Positions 49,301 to 58,776 are shown, numbered from the stretch's first letter. The stretch: DNA of 59,194 nt from CAYFVR01 sp046541515 (GCA_046541515.1 JBKHDD010000013.1:1-59194); one strand, 5' to 3'. The notes: a model not told the origin generated them from the sequence alone. A program made the numbers and translations.

Positions 49301-51046
49301 CTACTGGCCGGCGGGACGCTTGGCAAGCGAAATCTGTCCATTTTCTTCGGTTTCCACCACAAGCTGGATGCGTTTTCGCCCGTTCCAGCGGTTCCATCGC
49401 AAACGGAAGGCCAGGGCGTCGAAACGGGCGGGCCGGGCGGCGGGGTCCACGTTGAATCGGATGGCGTCCAGCGCGGTGCGGGCGCCCCGGGGCCGCAGGC
49501 TCATGCGGCGATGAAACCGGCCGACGACGTGTGCGCTGACCACCGTCACGTCCCGGGCCATGAACATCGGCTCCGGGTTGCCCTCGCCGAAGGGCCCCAG
49601 GGATTCGATTTCGTCCACCAGGCCGCCGTCCACCGCGTCGAAATCCAGTTCGGCGTCGATGGACAAGGCGCGCCGAAACGGCTCCGGGCCGGAGGCGGCG
49701 GAGACGGCCGCTTCGAACGCCTCCCGGAACCCGTCGATCCGGCGGGTGTCGATCTGGAGCCCGGCGGCCATGGGATGCCCGCCGAACTTTTGGAGGTGGC
49801 CGGCGCAGGCCGCCAGGGCGTCGTGCAGGTTGACGCCGGGGATGCTGCGTCCCGAGCCTTTGCCCATGGGCGGACGGGCGGACATCAGGATCACCGGCCG
49901 CCAGTACCGGTCCACCAGCTTGGCGGCGACGATGCCCAACACCCCCTCGTGCCAGTCCGGGTGGGCCAAGACCAGGCTGCTTCCGGAAAGCAGGGCCGGC
50001 GAACGGGCCAGCTCCGCCTCGGCCTGATCCAGAATCCGCTTTTCCGTCTCCTGGCGTCGGCGATTGAGCCGGTTCAGCTCCTCGGCGATGGCGGCGGCCC
50101 GGTCCGCGCTTCGGGTGGTCAGCAGCTCCACCGCCGTTTCCGCGTGGCCCAAACGCCCGGCCACGTTCAGCCGGGGGGCCAGCCGGAAGGCGATGTCGTC
50201 GGCGTGAATGCCCGCCTCGGAAATGCCCGCCGCGGACACCAGCGCCGCGACGCCCCGGCGGCCGCCCCGGTTCAGCTCCGACAGCCCGATGCGGGAAAGA
50301 ATGCGGTTCTCCGCCACCAGCGGCACCATGTCGGCCACGGTGCCCAGGGCCACCAGGTCGCTGAAGGTCCGGAGGTTGGGCTCCGCCCGGCCGGACCAGA
50401 ACCCCGCGTCCCGCAGATGCCGCCGCAGGCAGATGAGCAGGGAAAAGGCGACCCCCACCCCGGCCAGATGGTCGAAGCCGGCCTCGCAGTCGGCCCGGCG
50501 GGGATTGACCACCGCTTCGGCCGGCGGCGGAGCGCCGATGGTGTGATGGTCGGTCACCACCACGTCGATCCCGCTTTCCCCGGCCAGCCGCACCGCCTCG
50601 TGTCGGGTGGAGCCGCAGTCCACGGTGACGATCAGGTCCACGCCCCGGGGAATGGCCACCTGAAGGACGTGGCCCACCTGGAAATCGTAGCCCTCTCGGG
50701 TCCGGTGGGGGATGTAGAAGGAGACGTCCGCCCCGGTTTCCCGCAGAAATTCCAGCAACAAAGTGGTGGCGGTGATGCCGTCCACGTCGTAGTCGCCGAA
50801 AATGAGGATCTTTTCCCGATGTTCGATGGCATGGGCGATCCGACGCACCGCCGCGTCCATGTCCCGGATGTCGAAGGGGGGACGCAATCCGGACAAGGCG
50901 CCGTCCATGAAGGCCCGGGCCGCCTCGGCGGTGCGGATCCCCCGGTTGACCAGGATGGCGGCCGTCAGGGGGCGGCAGCCCAGCGCCTCCCGGACGCGCT
51001 GGACGGCCGCCTCGTCCGGCGTCATGATTTCCCAAATGAGTCCCAT
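49301..51046 (-). CDS. recJ: Single-stranded-DNA-specific exonuclease RecJ
   Basis: This 581-residue DHH-family 5'-3' ssDNA exonuclease acts in recombination and mismatch repair. Motifs: FGDYDVDGITATTLL, VTVDCGSTRHEAV, VVTDHHTIGAPPP (DHH), VALGTVADMVPL and RLAPRLNVAGRLG. A DHHA1 part follows with KFGGHPMAAGLQ, and a C-terminal OB-like region (ALAFRLRWNRW-type segment) ends the chain. The second Met (MTPDEAAV) is an alternative start. Its stop lies about 130 bp before the start of the 140-residue protein gene on the same strand. Confidence 0.96.
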   Translation of the reverse strand: MGLIWEIMTPDEAAVQRVREALGCRPLTAAILVNRGIRTAEAARAFMDGALSGLRPPFDIRDMDAAVRRIAHAIEHREKILIFGDYDVDGITATTLLLEFLRETGADVSFYIPHRTREGYDFQVGHVLQVAIPRGVDLIVTVDCGSTRHEAVRLAGESGIDVVVTDHHTIGAPPPAEAVVNPRRADCEAGFDHLAGVGVAFSLLICLRRHLRDAGFWSGRAEPNLRTFSDLVALGTVADMVPLVAENRILSRIGLSELNRGGRRGVAALVSAAGISEAGIHADDIAFRLAPRLNVAGRLGHAETAVELLTTRSADRAAAIAEELNRLNRRRQETEKRILDQAEAELARSPALLSGSSLVLAHPDWHEGVLGIVAAKLVDRYWRPVILMSARPPMGKGSGRSIPGVNLHDALAACAGHLQKFGGHPMAAGLQIDTRRIDGFREAFEAAVSAASGPEPFRRALSIDAELDFDAVDGGLVDEIESLGPFGEGNPEPMFMARDVTVVSAHVVGRFHRRMSLRPRGARTALDAIRFNVDPAARPARFDALAFRLRWNRWNGRKRIQLVVETEENGQISLAKRPAGQ

Positions 51047-51197
51047 GCGTTCCTCCGGCCGCCCCGGGGAAAAAGATGGCCCGCGACGGGACCGCCCTCA
51101 TATCCGAATCGTCCCCAAAGAACAAGGCGAAACCGGTCCCGAACCCCGAAAACTTCAGGCTTGAAAAGGCCGCGAGGATGGTGATAGGCTTTTGAAC

Positions 51198-51446
51198 ATG
51201 CAAACCATGCCCTGGTCCTATCGGATGGACCGCCGTCGAATCGCCTATCTTCGGTTTCTGCTGGAGGGGTACGACGGAATCGCGGTGCTGGAAACCCTGG
51301 ACCCGGCCCTGGGAACGGTGGTGTTGCACGTGGCGCCGGGATGCGAGCCGGACGTGCGGGCACTGCTTCACGCGTTGAAAGGAGAGTTTCCGATGGTTCC
51401 CTTGGCGCCGCCCCCGGATGGCGGGCTGGAAGGGGGCGTCGGATGA
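51198..51446 (+). CDS. DUF4911 family protein
   Basis: This 82-residue protein has the DUF4911 pattern RRRIAYLRFLLEGYDGIAVLETLDPALG, then VVLHVAPGCEPDVRALLHAL. The function is unknown. The family is largely restricted to Desulfobacterota and relatives and is usually next to miaB. ATG 51198 was chosen over TTG 51192. The stop overlaps the miaB ATG (ATGA), implying a shared role or at least co-expression with tRNA modification. Confidence 0.85.
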   Translation: MQTMPWSYRMDRRRIAYLRFLLEGYDGIAVLETLDPALGTVVLHVAPGCEPDVRALLHALKGEFPMVPLAPPPDGGLEGGVG

Positions 51447-52840
51447 ACGATATGACGTCTCGTGGATTGTACATTCAGACCATGGGCTGCCAGATGAACG
51501 TCTACGATTCCGGACGCATCGCGGCCCTGATGTCCCCCCTGGGCTTCCATGCGGCGGAGGCCGCCGAGGAGGCCGACCTGATCGTGGTCAACACCTGCGC
51601 CATTCGGGAAAAGGCCGAGCAGAAAGCCTTCAGCCTGCTGGGGCGGCTGGCCGAGATCAAGCGGAGGCGGCCCGAGGTGGTGATCGCCGCCGGCGGCTGC
51701 GTGGCCCAGCGGGCCGGAAAAGAGATCCTTCGGCGCGCGCCCTGCGTGGACATCGTCTTCGGCACCCACGCGGTGGCCCGGCTGCCGCAAATGGTGAGGG
51801 ACGTGGAGGATCGCCGCTGCCGCGTCGTGGACGTGGAGATGGGCGACCGGTACGAGGAGTGCGAGTTGCCCGGCGGATTCGGCGCGGACGGCGGCGTCTC
51901 CCGGTTCGTGACCATCATGCAGGGATGCGACAACTTCTGCACCTATTGCGTGGTTCCCTTCGCGCGGGGGCGGGAGGCCAGCCGACGGCCGGAGCGCATC
52001 TTGGCGGAGGTCCGGACCCTGGTGGAAAACGGGGTCCGGGAGGTCACCCTGTTGGGGCAGAACGTCAACAGCTACGGTCGCAAGGAGGGGCTGCCCGGCT
52101 TTCCGGAGCTGTTGGCGCGGGTGGCCGCCGTGCCCGGTCTGGAACGGGTTCGTTTTACCACCTCCCACCCCAAGGACCTGTCTCCGGCCCTGGCCGACGC
52201 CTTCGGCGCGCTGGAGGGGCTGTGTCCCCACCTCCACCTGCCGGTCCAGTCCGGCTCGGACCGGGTGCTCAAGCGGATGAACCGGCGCTACACTCGCGAC
52301 GACTATCTGGAAAAGGTCCGCTGGCTGCGGGCCGCCCGGCCGGACATCAACCTGACCACCGACATCATCGTCGGCTTTCCGGGAGAAACCGAGGCCGATT
52401 TTCAGGCGACCCTGGAACTGGTCCGCGAGGTCGACTTTGGCGGCCTTTTCGCCTTCGTCTATTCCGATCGCCCGGGCGCGCCGGCGGCCCGGTTCGGCGA
52501 CAAGGTCCCGGAATCCGAGGGGCGGGCCCGACTTCAGACCCTTCTTTCGCTTCAGGAAGCGGCGACCCGCCGAAAAAACGAGGCGCTGGTGGGGACCCGG
52601 GTAAACGTCCTGGTGGAAGGGCGGGGTCGGCCCGCGCCGGGCGGGGACGGCGAGCGCCCCTGGACCGGCCGGACCCCCGGAAACGCGATCGTCCACATGC
52701 CGTTCCTCCTGGAAGGGCCCTGGGCGGATCGGGACTTGACGGGGGAAACCGTGCCGGTGCAAGTGGAAACGGCCCTGGCCCATTCTCTCCAGGGCCGCCC
52801 CCGCGTCCTCACGAAAGGAGATGCGTGCCATGCTGCATAA
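51443..52840 (+). CDS. miaB: tRNA-2-methylthio-N6-dimethylallyladenosine synthase MiaB
   Basis: This 465-residue radical-SAM methylthiotransferase modifies A37 of tRNAs reading UNN codons. The N-terminal MTTase domain has three cluster Cys (MGCQMN, NTCAIREKA, GGCVAQ). The radical SAM motif CDNFCTYCVVPFARGRE and the LLGQNVNSYG segment follow. A TRAM domain closes the protein from about 395 (NVLVEGRGR, then TGRTPGNAIVHM). It is part of the DUF4911-miaB-BFN operon, and overlaps both neighbours slightly. Confidence 0.97.
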   Translation: MNDMTSRGLYIQTMGCQMNVYDSGRIAALMSPLGFHAAEAAEEADLIVVNTCAIREKAEQKAFSLLGRLAEIKRRRPEVVIAAGGCVAQRAGKEILRRAPCVDIVFGTHAVARLPQMVRDVEDRRCRVVDVEMGDRYEECELPGGFGADGGVSRFVTIMQGCDNFCTYCVVPFARGREASRRPERILAEVRTLVENGVREVTLLGQNVNSYGRKEGLPGFPELLARVAAVPGLERVRFTTSHPKDLSPALADAFGALEGLCPHLHLPVQSGSDRVLKRMNRRYTRDDYLEKVRWLRAARPDINLTTDIIVGFPGETEADFQATLELVREVDFGGLFAFVYSDRPGAPAARFGDKVPESEGRARLQTLLSLQEAATRRKNEALVGTRVNVLVEGRGRPAPGGDGERPWTGRTPGNAIVHMPFLLEGPWADRDLTGETVPVQVETALAHSLQGRPRVLTKGDACHAA

Positions 52841-53330
52841 GGTGACCATCGCGGGTCTGACCATGGACCCCAATTCCAATACGCCCATCATCCTCCTCAA
52901 ATCCGAGGACGGCGAAGACGTGGTGCCCATCTGGATCGGGCTGCTGGAGGCCACCTCCATCGCGTCGGCCCTGCAAAACATCCGCTTCGACCGGCCCATG
53001 ACCCATGACCTGTTTAAAAATTTCGCGGAAATGCTGGAAATCACGGTGGCGCGGGTGGAGGTCTGCGACCTGCGGGACAACACCTTTTTCGCCCGGATTT
53101 ATTTCGCCGACGAAGAGGGGGAGTTCGACATGGACGCCCGTCCCAGCGACGCCATCGCCATCGCCCTGCGCTTCGGCGCGCCCATTTTCGTGGATCAGCA
53201 GGTCATCGAAAAATCCACGCCCATCGAAGGGCCCGAGGGCGAGCCGCTGGACCGGAGCGAGGAGGGGAAAAAATGGGCCGAATATCTGGAGAAGCTCCGG
53301 CCCGAGGATTTTGGAAAATACAAGGTTTGA
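52830..53330 (+). CDS. Bifunctional nuclease (BFN) domain protein
   Basis: This 166-residue protein has the DUF151/BFN fold: VTIAGLTMDPNSNTPIILLK, VVPIWIGLLEATSIASAL, RPMTHDLFKNF and the conserved RPSDAIAIALRFGAPIFVD. BFN proteins have been reported with DNase and RNase activity in plants; the bacterial role is unclear. AAAGGAG sits nine bases before ATG 52830, which I prefer to ATG 52821. It overlaps the miaB end by 11 bases. Confidence 0.9.
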   Translation: MLHKVTIAGLTMDPNSNTPIILLKSEDGEDVVPIWIGLLEATSIASALQNIRFDRPMTHDLFKNFAEMLEITVARVEVCDLRDNTFFARIYFADEEGEFDMDARPSDAIAIALRFGAPIFVDQQVIEKSTPIEGPEGEPLDRSEEGKKWAEYLEKLRPEDFGKYKV

Positions 53331-53369
53331 GCCCAACGGCGGGCCCGGGGATCGGGCGGATCGGGCGGA

Positions 53370-54350
53370 TCAGGCGGTCGCCGAGCGCTGAAACCGGATG
53401 ACCTGACGAATGATCGCCTCCAGGGGCGTTTTGGGCTCGAAACCGATGGCCGCTTGGATTTTTTCGATGGAGGGCACCCGACGCTGCATGTCCTCGAAAT
53501 CCTTTTCGTAGGCCTGTTCGTAGGGAATCAATTCAATTTCGGAATCGGAGCCGGTCTCCCGGATGATCCGGCGGGCCAGTTCCACGATGGAGATTTCTTC
53601 GGTTCCGCCAATGTTGAACACCTCCCCCGCCGTATCTTCCCCGTCCATGAGTCCCATCAGCGCGCCCACCACGTCCTTCACGTAGGTGAAGGTGCGGGTC
53701 TGGGCGCCGTCGCCGTAGACGGTCAGCGGCTGGTTGCGAATGGCCTGCCGCACCAGGCGGGGGATGACCATGCCGTAGGCGCCGCTTTGCCGGGGCCCGA
53801 CGGTGTTGAACAGCCGGGCGATGACCACGTCGAGGCCGCGGGTGCGGTGGTAGGCCAGGGCGGTGAACTCGTCCATCAGCTTTGAAGCCGCGTAGCTCCA
53901 GCGGAATTTGCTGCTGGGGCCGTAGATGATGTTGTCGGTTTCCACCAGGGGCGCGTGGAGATGCTTGCCGTAGACCTCCGAGGAGGAGGCGACGAGCACC
54001 CGCTTCTTGAACTTGGTGCAGCGATCCAGCACCCGCTCGGTGCCTTCCACGTTGACCCGGATGGAGCGCAGGGGATTGTCCAGAATGTACCGGACCCCCA
54101 CGGCCGCAGCCAGGTGGTAGACCACGTCGCAAATGCCCACCAGCTCCAGCAGCAGATTGGCGTTCAGAATCGAATCCACATGAACGAAGAGTCGCCCCTG
54201 ATAGGCTTCCGATTCCCGGAGCGCCTGGATGTTGTCCATGGAGCCGGTGGACAGGTCGTCGAGGATGTACACCTCGTCGCCCCGTTCCAGACAGGCTTCG
54301 GCCAGGTGCGAGCCGATGAAGCCCGCCCCGCCGGTGATGAGTACGCGCAT
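53370..54350 (-). CDS. NAD-dependent nucleotide-sugar epimerase/dehydratase (extended SDR)
   Basis: This 326-residue extended SDR has the Rossmann motif TGGAGFIGSHLAEAC, LDDLSTGSMDNI, VYHLAAAVGVRYI, SSSEVYGKH (Ser of the triad) and catalytic YAASK. GPRQSGAYGMVIPRLVRQA and YGDGAQTRTFTYVKDVV match UDP-glucose 4-epimerase or UDP-glucuronate decarboxylase-like enzymes. It probably makes a nucleotide sugar for envelope polysaccharide. The exact reaction cannot be assigned. It is divergent from the downstream lysophospholipase-like gene. Confidence 0.9.
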   Translation of the reverse strand: MRVLITGGAGFIGSHLAEACLERGDEVYILDDLSTGSMDNIQALRESEAYQGRLFVHVDSILNANLLLELVGICDVVYHLAAAVGVRYILDNPLRSIRVNVEGTERVLDRCTKFKKRVLVASSSEVYGKHLHAPLVETDNIIYGPSSKFRWSYAASKLMDEFTALAYHRTRGLDVVIARLFNTVGPRQSGAYGMVIPRLVRQAIRNQPLTVYGDGAQTRTFTYVKDVVGALMGLMDGEDTAGEVFNIGGTEEISIVELARRIIRETGSDSEIELIPYEQAYEKDFEDMQRRVPSIEKIQAAIGFEPKTPLEAIIRQVIRFQRSATA

Positions 54351-54565
54351 GGGTTTTTCTCCTGTGGGCCGGCCGTTCCGGTTCCCGGCCGTCGGGGGTT
54401 GGGGAGGGCGCGGAGGCGCTGGGCGATCCGCTCCCGCCGGGACAAGTCGCTACCTTTAGCCAATGGCGGCGAGATTGTAAACCGGTTTAAGTTTTCGGCG
54501 GCGGTCAATCGAGATTTCCGACGCCTGGGGGCGGGCCCGCGGGCCGTTTCGGTCCGCGCCCTTCC

Positions 54566-55507
54566 ATGCCATCTCCGGAATTGGACCTCGTGACGCCGCC
54601 GATCACCGATTGTTTTCGCGCCCGGGACGGGGCCCGGCTCCGGTTCGGGATTTGGCCCGCGCGGAGCGGTTCCCCCCGGGGCGGCGTCTGGATGTTGCCC
54701 GGGCGGTCCGAATTTCTGGAAAAGTACGCCGAAACCGCCGAAGCGCTTTGCCGGCGGAACTTCGCGGTGTACGGTCTGGACTGGAGGGGGCAGGGGCTCT
54801 CCGCTCGTCCCCTGAGGGATCGGTTCAAGGGGCACGTGGACGACTACGGGACCTACCTGGACGATTTGGACCGTTTCGCCGAGGAGGTCCGCGATTCCGT
54901 CCCCTTTCCCCGGCTGATATTGGGCCATTCCATGGGCGCCCACATGGCCCTGCGATGGCTGGCCGAACGGCCGGAGGTGGCGAGCGCGGCGGTCCTGACC
55001 TCTCCCATGATCGACATCTATGCCGGCCCCTGGCCGCCGGCCGTGGCCCGTCGGCTCACCGCCGCGGCGTTGGCGCGGGGCCGCTCCGAGGAATTCGCCC
55101 TGGGGGAGGGGCCCTACCGTCCCAAGACCGAGGAACGATTCCGTCGGAACGTGCTGACTTCGGACCGGGATCGGTATCTGGCGGAAACGGCCATGATCGC
55201 GAGGAATCCCGCCCTGGCCCTGGGCGGCGTCACCTGGGGCTGGGTGGCCGCCACCTACGCCTCGGTGGATCGGCTTCGGGACCCGGCGATCGCCGCGCGG
55301 ATTCGCGCCCCGGTGTTGATGGTGACCGCCGGACGGGACCGGGTGGTGCCGGCCCACGCCCAAAAGGCCCTTTGCAGGGCCCTGCCCCGATGCCGGCTGG
55401 AGGTTCTTCCGGAGGCCCGTCACGAAATCCTTCGGGAGCGGGACGCCATCCGCGCGGAATTTTGGGCCCATTTTGACGACTGGGTGGGGAAAGTTCTTGA
55501 AAAGTGA
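54566..55507 (+). CDS. Lysophospholipase-like alpha/beta hydrolase
   Basis: This 313-residue Hydrolase_4 protein has a VWMLPGRSEFLEKYAE oxyanion loop, VYGLDWRGQGLS, the elbow LILGHSMGAHMALRW (Ser in GHSMG), an acid in VMVTAGRDRVVPA and a His in ARHEILRERD. It is similar to PldB or monoacylglycerol lipase family enzymes acting on membrane lipids. No signal peptide is seen. Start ATG 54566 gives MPSPELDLVTPP. Confidence 0.88.
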   Translation: MPSPELDLVTPPITDCFRARDGARLRFGIWPARSGSPRGGVWMLPGRSEFLEKYAETAEALCRRNFAVYGLDWRGQGLSARPLRDRFKGHVDDYGTYLDDLDRFAEEVRDSVPFPRLILGHSMGAHMALRWLAERPEVASAAVLTSPMIDIYAGPWPPAVARRLTAAALARGRSEEFALGEGPYRPKTEERFRRNVLTSDRDRYLAETAMIARNPALALGGVTWGWVAATYASVDRLRDPAIAARIRAPVLMVTAGRDRVVPAHAQKALCRALPRCRLEVLPEARHEILRERDAIRAEFWAHFDDWVGKVLEK

Positions 55508-55578
55508 GGTGTTTTTGATTATGACACGCCAAAAGGGACCGGTCCCGATGTTCAACAATTTCCGCCAAGGGGGGCGAA

Positions 55579-56538
55579 ATGGCCTTTAAAGATTCGGGCG
55601 ACGACGACGGGAAAAAAGCCAAAAAAACCAGGAAGTCCAAAGGTTCTCGCAACGGTCGCGGTTCGCTGGTGCTGGTGCTGGTGGTGCTGTGGCTCGTCGG
55701 CCTGACCGCCGCCGTGGCCTTTTTCAATCTGCCCATGGGGCCGGGCTCGGCCGACCTGGAAGACCGCGTCGCCGCCCTGGAGCGACGATCCGGACAGGTG
55801 CGGGGAACGATCCCGCCCCCGGGCGTGGACGACCTGGGCGCCCTGACCGACCGGATGAACGAGCTGGAACGACGGCTGGACGGCGGCGGCGCGACGGCCG
55901 CGGGCGCGTCCGACGCCGCCGGAGATTCGGGCGCGACGGGCGGGGACTGCCCCCCGTGCGATCAAATTCTTGACCGACTGGACCGATTGGAAAGCCGGGT
56001 CGTCGCCGCCGGGGCGGGAATTGGCGACGGCGAAGCCTCGGCCTCGGCCGAAAACGGCGAAGATCCGTCCCGATCCGCGACCGACGCCGAATCCGAGGAT
56101 GAATCCGACGCCGAATCCGACGCCGAATCCGACGAAGCGCCCAAGGCCCGATCCGCCGCTTCCGGCGTTTCCCGCAAGTCGGTTCGGCCCGGCACCCGCA
56201 AGCCCCGGCCGCCCCGAGACATTCCCGGCGTGGAGGTTCGCACCTTCCGCCGGGACGGCCGACCCCGGGCCCCGGTGGCGTCGTCCGCCCCCCGGGCCGA
56301 GCGCCGCTCCACGCCCGCCGCCCCGTCTTCTCCGCCGGCGTATTCCCGGGACGGAAATCTGGACGAGAACCTCCGGCAAAGCACCCAGACCGAATCGGTC
56401 TACGAAATCACCCGGCGCATGGCGCCGATGTACGGATACACCGAGGGCGAAATGCGCCGCGTGGAACGGCTCGCCCCCGGCGCCGCCATCTATCCCGGGA
56501 ACAACGGGGGGTATGTGGGGAGCGTGCTGGGGAATTGA
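55579..56538 (+). CDS. Single-pass membrane protein with acidic repeat region
   Basis: This is a 319-residue protein of unknown function. It has a Lys-rich N-terminus, then a TM helix (SLVLVLVVLWLVGLTAAVAFF) at about 28-49. Coiled-coil segments LEDRVAALERR and MNELERRLDG follow, then an acidic stretch with ESDAESDAESD, a Pro/Arg/Ser-rich linker and a conserved-looking C-terminal 50 residues (SVYEITRRMAPMYGYTEGEMRRVE...IYPGN). The C-terminus faintly resembles a LysM repeat, but I would not assign one. It precedes the TolC-family gene. RBS AAGGGGGG is close. Confidence 0.7.
   Translation: MAFKDSGDDDGKKAKKTRKSKGSRNGRGSLVLVLVVLWLVGLTAAVAFFNLPMGPGSADLEDRVAALERRSGQVRGTIPPPGVDDLGALTDRMNELERRLDGGGATAAGASDAAGDSGATGGDCPPCDQILDRLDRLESRVVAAGAGIGDGEASASAENGEDPSRSATDAESEDESDAESDAESDEAPKARSAASGVSRKSVRPGTRKPRPPRDIPGVEVRTFRRDGRPRAPVASSAPRAERRSTPAAPSSPPAYSRDGNLDENLRQSTQTESVYEITRRMAPMYGYTEGEMRRVERLAPGAAIYPGNNGGYVGSVLGN
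56101..56133 (+). repeat. 12-bp in-gene tandem repeat (GAATCCGACGCC)
   Basis: Two full copies and a partial third, coding for ESDA-ESDA-ESD, plus a diverged copy just upstream. This is a possible slippage tract changing the length of the acidic stretch in multiples of four residues. Confidence 0.7.
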
Positions 56539-57084
56539 TCCGCGGATCGGGGGGGGGGCGTTCATTCGTCGGGAAAATGGGCCCTCGTTCAATCCGGCGC
56601 GATTTTCGATTTGAAATTCCAAAGTGAGCGGCGTTGGGGGGAGGGGCGAGCTTCGGTAGGCTATCGCCTCCCCCGGAGCCAAGATATCGAAAAGATTTTC
56701 GCCGAAAGCATAAAAAAAATTAAAGGCGTCATAAAAAATAGATGAAGAAAATCCATGGCGACGCCTTTCGGCCATTTTTCAATTTGATGGGCTTGTTCCC
56801 GAGATCGTTGGGAATGTCGTCCGCCCCGCATTTGACTGATCGGCGGCATAAAAATTGCAAAAAATCGCAAAATAGTTGGGAAGGTTTCCGCCGGACGGCA
56901 TACCGGATTTCCCCCATTATGGGTTCGGAAATGCCGCCTCGGGTGTTGACAAGGTTTCCCAAAGCGTATATTCAGCCCATTTGAAGCGCCCTTGGTCAGT
57001 TGTCCCTGCCGAGTTGGTCAGGTCCCCCCGAATTTAATTTGCCTGGCTGAAACCGATATCCGACACCGATGAATCGCCGAGGTT
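56539..57084. other. Intergenic region upstream of the TolC-family gene
   Basis: No gene is visible. It is AT-rich from 56690 onward. It holds a pair of competing stems (56701-56772), a promoter candidate at 56946-56972 and several A/T tracts near 56850. The small open frames have no family features. Confidence 0.45.
56946..56972 (+). promoter_or_regulatory. Candidate promoter of the TolC-family gene
   Basis: TTGACA (56946-56951) is followed at 15 bases by TATATT (56967-56972), or at 17 bases by TATTCA. It lies 113 bases before the ATG, in an AT-rich stretch. Confidence 0.4.
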
Positions 57085-58755
57085 ATGCTGACGCGTTTTT
57101 CCCAATACTTTCCCAAACGTCCGATCTTGGTCCCCGCCGGCCTTTTTTTGTTTTTGATCGGTTGCTCCCATGCGTATCAAATTGATTTGGCCGAACAGCG
57201 GAAAGACAATCTTTCCCGGGATCAGGCATTTCTCGCCGAACGGCAAAAGATGGAATTTGAAGAGCCGTTGACCCTGGACGACGCCATTTCCGTGGGATTG
57301 TCCAATAATCTGGACCTCCGCGTTAGCCGCTTTATGGAGCGAATCGCCGATCGGACGGCCATGTCCGAAAAATTGAAAATGTTGCCCAGCCTCACCGCCC
57401 AAGGGGTGTATTCCGAACGAAGCGAATTTATCCAGCGTGAATTCGTCGATCCAGATACCGGCGAGGTCTCTCTCAGCAATACGGTTTCCCAAGACAAAAC
57501 CACCAAGACCTTCGACTTGTCCCTGTCCTGGAACATCCTGGATTTCGGTCTTTCCTACATCCGATCGCGCCAGGCGGCTTTGCAGACCGAAATTCGGCGG
57601 ATGGAACGGATTCGGCAGGCTCAAAATCTGGCCATGGACATTGCGTCGGCTTTTTGGAATTCCGTTCTTTCCGAGCAAGATTTGGAGTATGTCCGAGATA
57701 TTGAAGGCCGGATGCGTCAATACAAGTCCGCGGCTGAAGAGCTGGTTGCGGAAAAACGGCTCGATCCGATCGTGGCCAAGGAGATGGAACGACAATTGGT
57801 GAACCTGACGATCTCGGCGGCCGATCTCCAGGCCGAAATTGCCACTTCGCGGGTGGATTTAAGCCGATTGATGGGGTTGACCCCGACCAGCCGTTTTGAC
57901 GTTGATCCATCCGTGGCGGCCATCGACCGTCGATTGGAAACCATTCCATCCCCCGGCGAATTGAACGCCCGGCGGCTGGAGGACGTCGCCCTGCGAAACC
58001 GGCCCGAACTTTTTTCGGCCGACTTGCGGAATCGGGTTCAGGAGGATGAAATTCGCGCGGCCTTCCTGGACATGTTTCCCGGACTTGAGCTGAACGCGTC
58101 CTATCATTACGACGGAGATCAATTTCTCGTCAATAACGACTGGTACACCGCCGGAGGCCAGTTTGTTGCCAGCTTGTTGCAATTGCCATCCAAATACGCC
58201 AATTGGAACGCCCAGAAGATGACGGCCGAAATGGTGGAGATTCAGCGCGTCCTGCTGACCGCCGGAATCGTGGCCCAGGTGCACGTGGCCCTTCAGGATT
58301 TCGGGGTCAAAAAACGCCAGTTCGAATTGAAGGAAGCGGCACTTCAGGTTTCCGATGATTTGCGGGACATGAGCCAGGAACGCAACCGGGCGGGCATGAT
58401 CGGCTTTTCCGATACCGTGGTGGCCCAACGAATGATGGAGAGTTTTTTGGCGAGACTGGAAAGAAACCGGACGGCGGTTTCCCTGTTGAACGCTTATCAT
58501 ACCCTGCTGGTCAGCCTGGGGCTGGGCTACGAACGTTGGTCCGACCCGATGAGCGAATTGGACGCCGAAGAAATTTCATCGGACATCGACCCTGATGGAA
58601 AGGTTTCTTTGGAAACCGATGACGTTGGTGAAAAGCCGGATGGCGCGCGGCCAAACCCGGCCATGCAAAACCTTTCGACGGATTGGACGCGGGAAGGTTT
58701 GGATAACGCGGAACCCACTGGGGGAGGGCTTATGCATTCTCTTGGAAAGGGGTAG
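57085..58755 (+). CDS. TolC-family outer-membrane channel lipoprotein
   Basis: This 556-residue outer-membrane efflux protein has an N-terminal lipobox FLIGC with Cys27 as the lipidation site. Two OEP repeats follow, with long alpha-helical hairpins (LTLDDAISVGLSNNLDLRV; second LNARRLEDVALRNRPELFSAD, where NRPEL is a standard TolC-repeat motif). The C-terminal 60 residues are an acidic extension. It should form the outer-membrane exit of a type I secretion or efflux system. It sits 117 bp upstream of the giant adhesin, so it is probably its secretion channel (LapE-like); the ABC and membrane-fusion partners are outside the window. Confidence 0.88.
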   Translation: MLTRFSQYFPKRPILVPAGLFLFLIGCSHAYQIDLAEQRKDNLSRDQAFLAERQKMEFEEPLTLDDAISVGLSNNLDLRVSRFMERIADRTAMSEKLKMLPSLTAQGVYSERSEFIQREFVDPDTGEVSLSNTVSQDKTTKTFDLSLSWNILDFGLSYIRSRQAALQTEIRRMERIRQAQNLAMDIASAFWNSVLSEQDLEYVRDIEGRMRQYKSAAEELVAEKRLDPIVAKEMERQLVNLTISAADLQAEIATSRVDLSRLMGLTPTSRFDVDPSVAAIDRRLETIPSPGELNARRLEDVALRNRPELFSADLRNRVQEDEIRAAFLDMFPGLELNASYHYDGDQFLVNNDWYTAGGQFVASLLQLPSKYANWNAQKMTAEMVEIQRVLLTAGIVAQVHVALQDFGVKKRQFELKEAALQVSDDLRDMSQERNRAGMIGFSDTVVAQRMMESFLARLERNRTAVSLLNAYHTLLVSLGLGYERWSDPMSELDAEEISSDIDPDGKVSLETDDVGEKPDGARPNPAMQNLSTDWTREGLDNAEPTGGGLMHSLGKG

Positions 58756-58776
58756 CAGGGCCGGTTTGCGCGGACA

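Noticed and set aside
56539..57084. c-di-GMP (GEMM) or other known riboswitch before the TolC-family gene.
   Set aside because: None of the conserved GEMM core words could be found; only simple stems are present.
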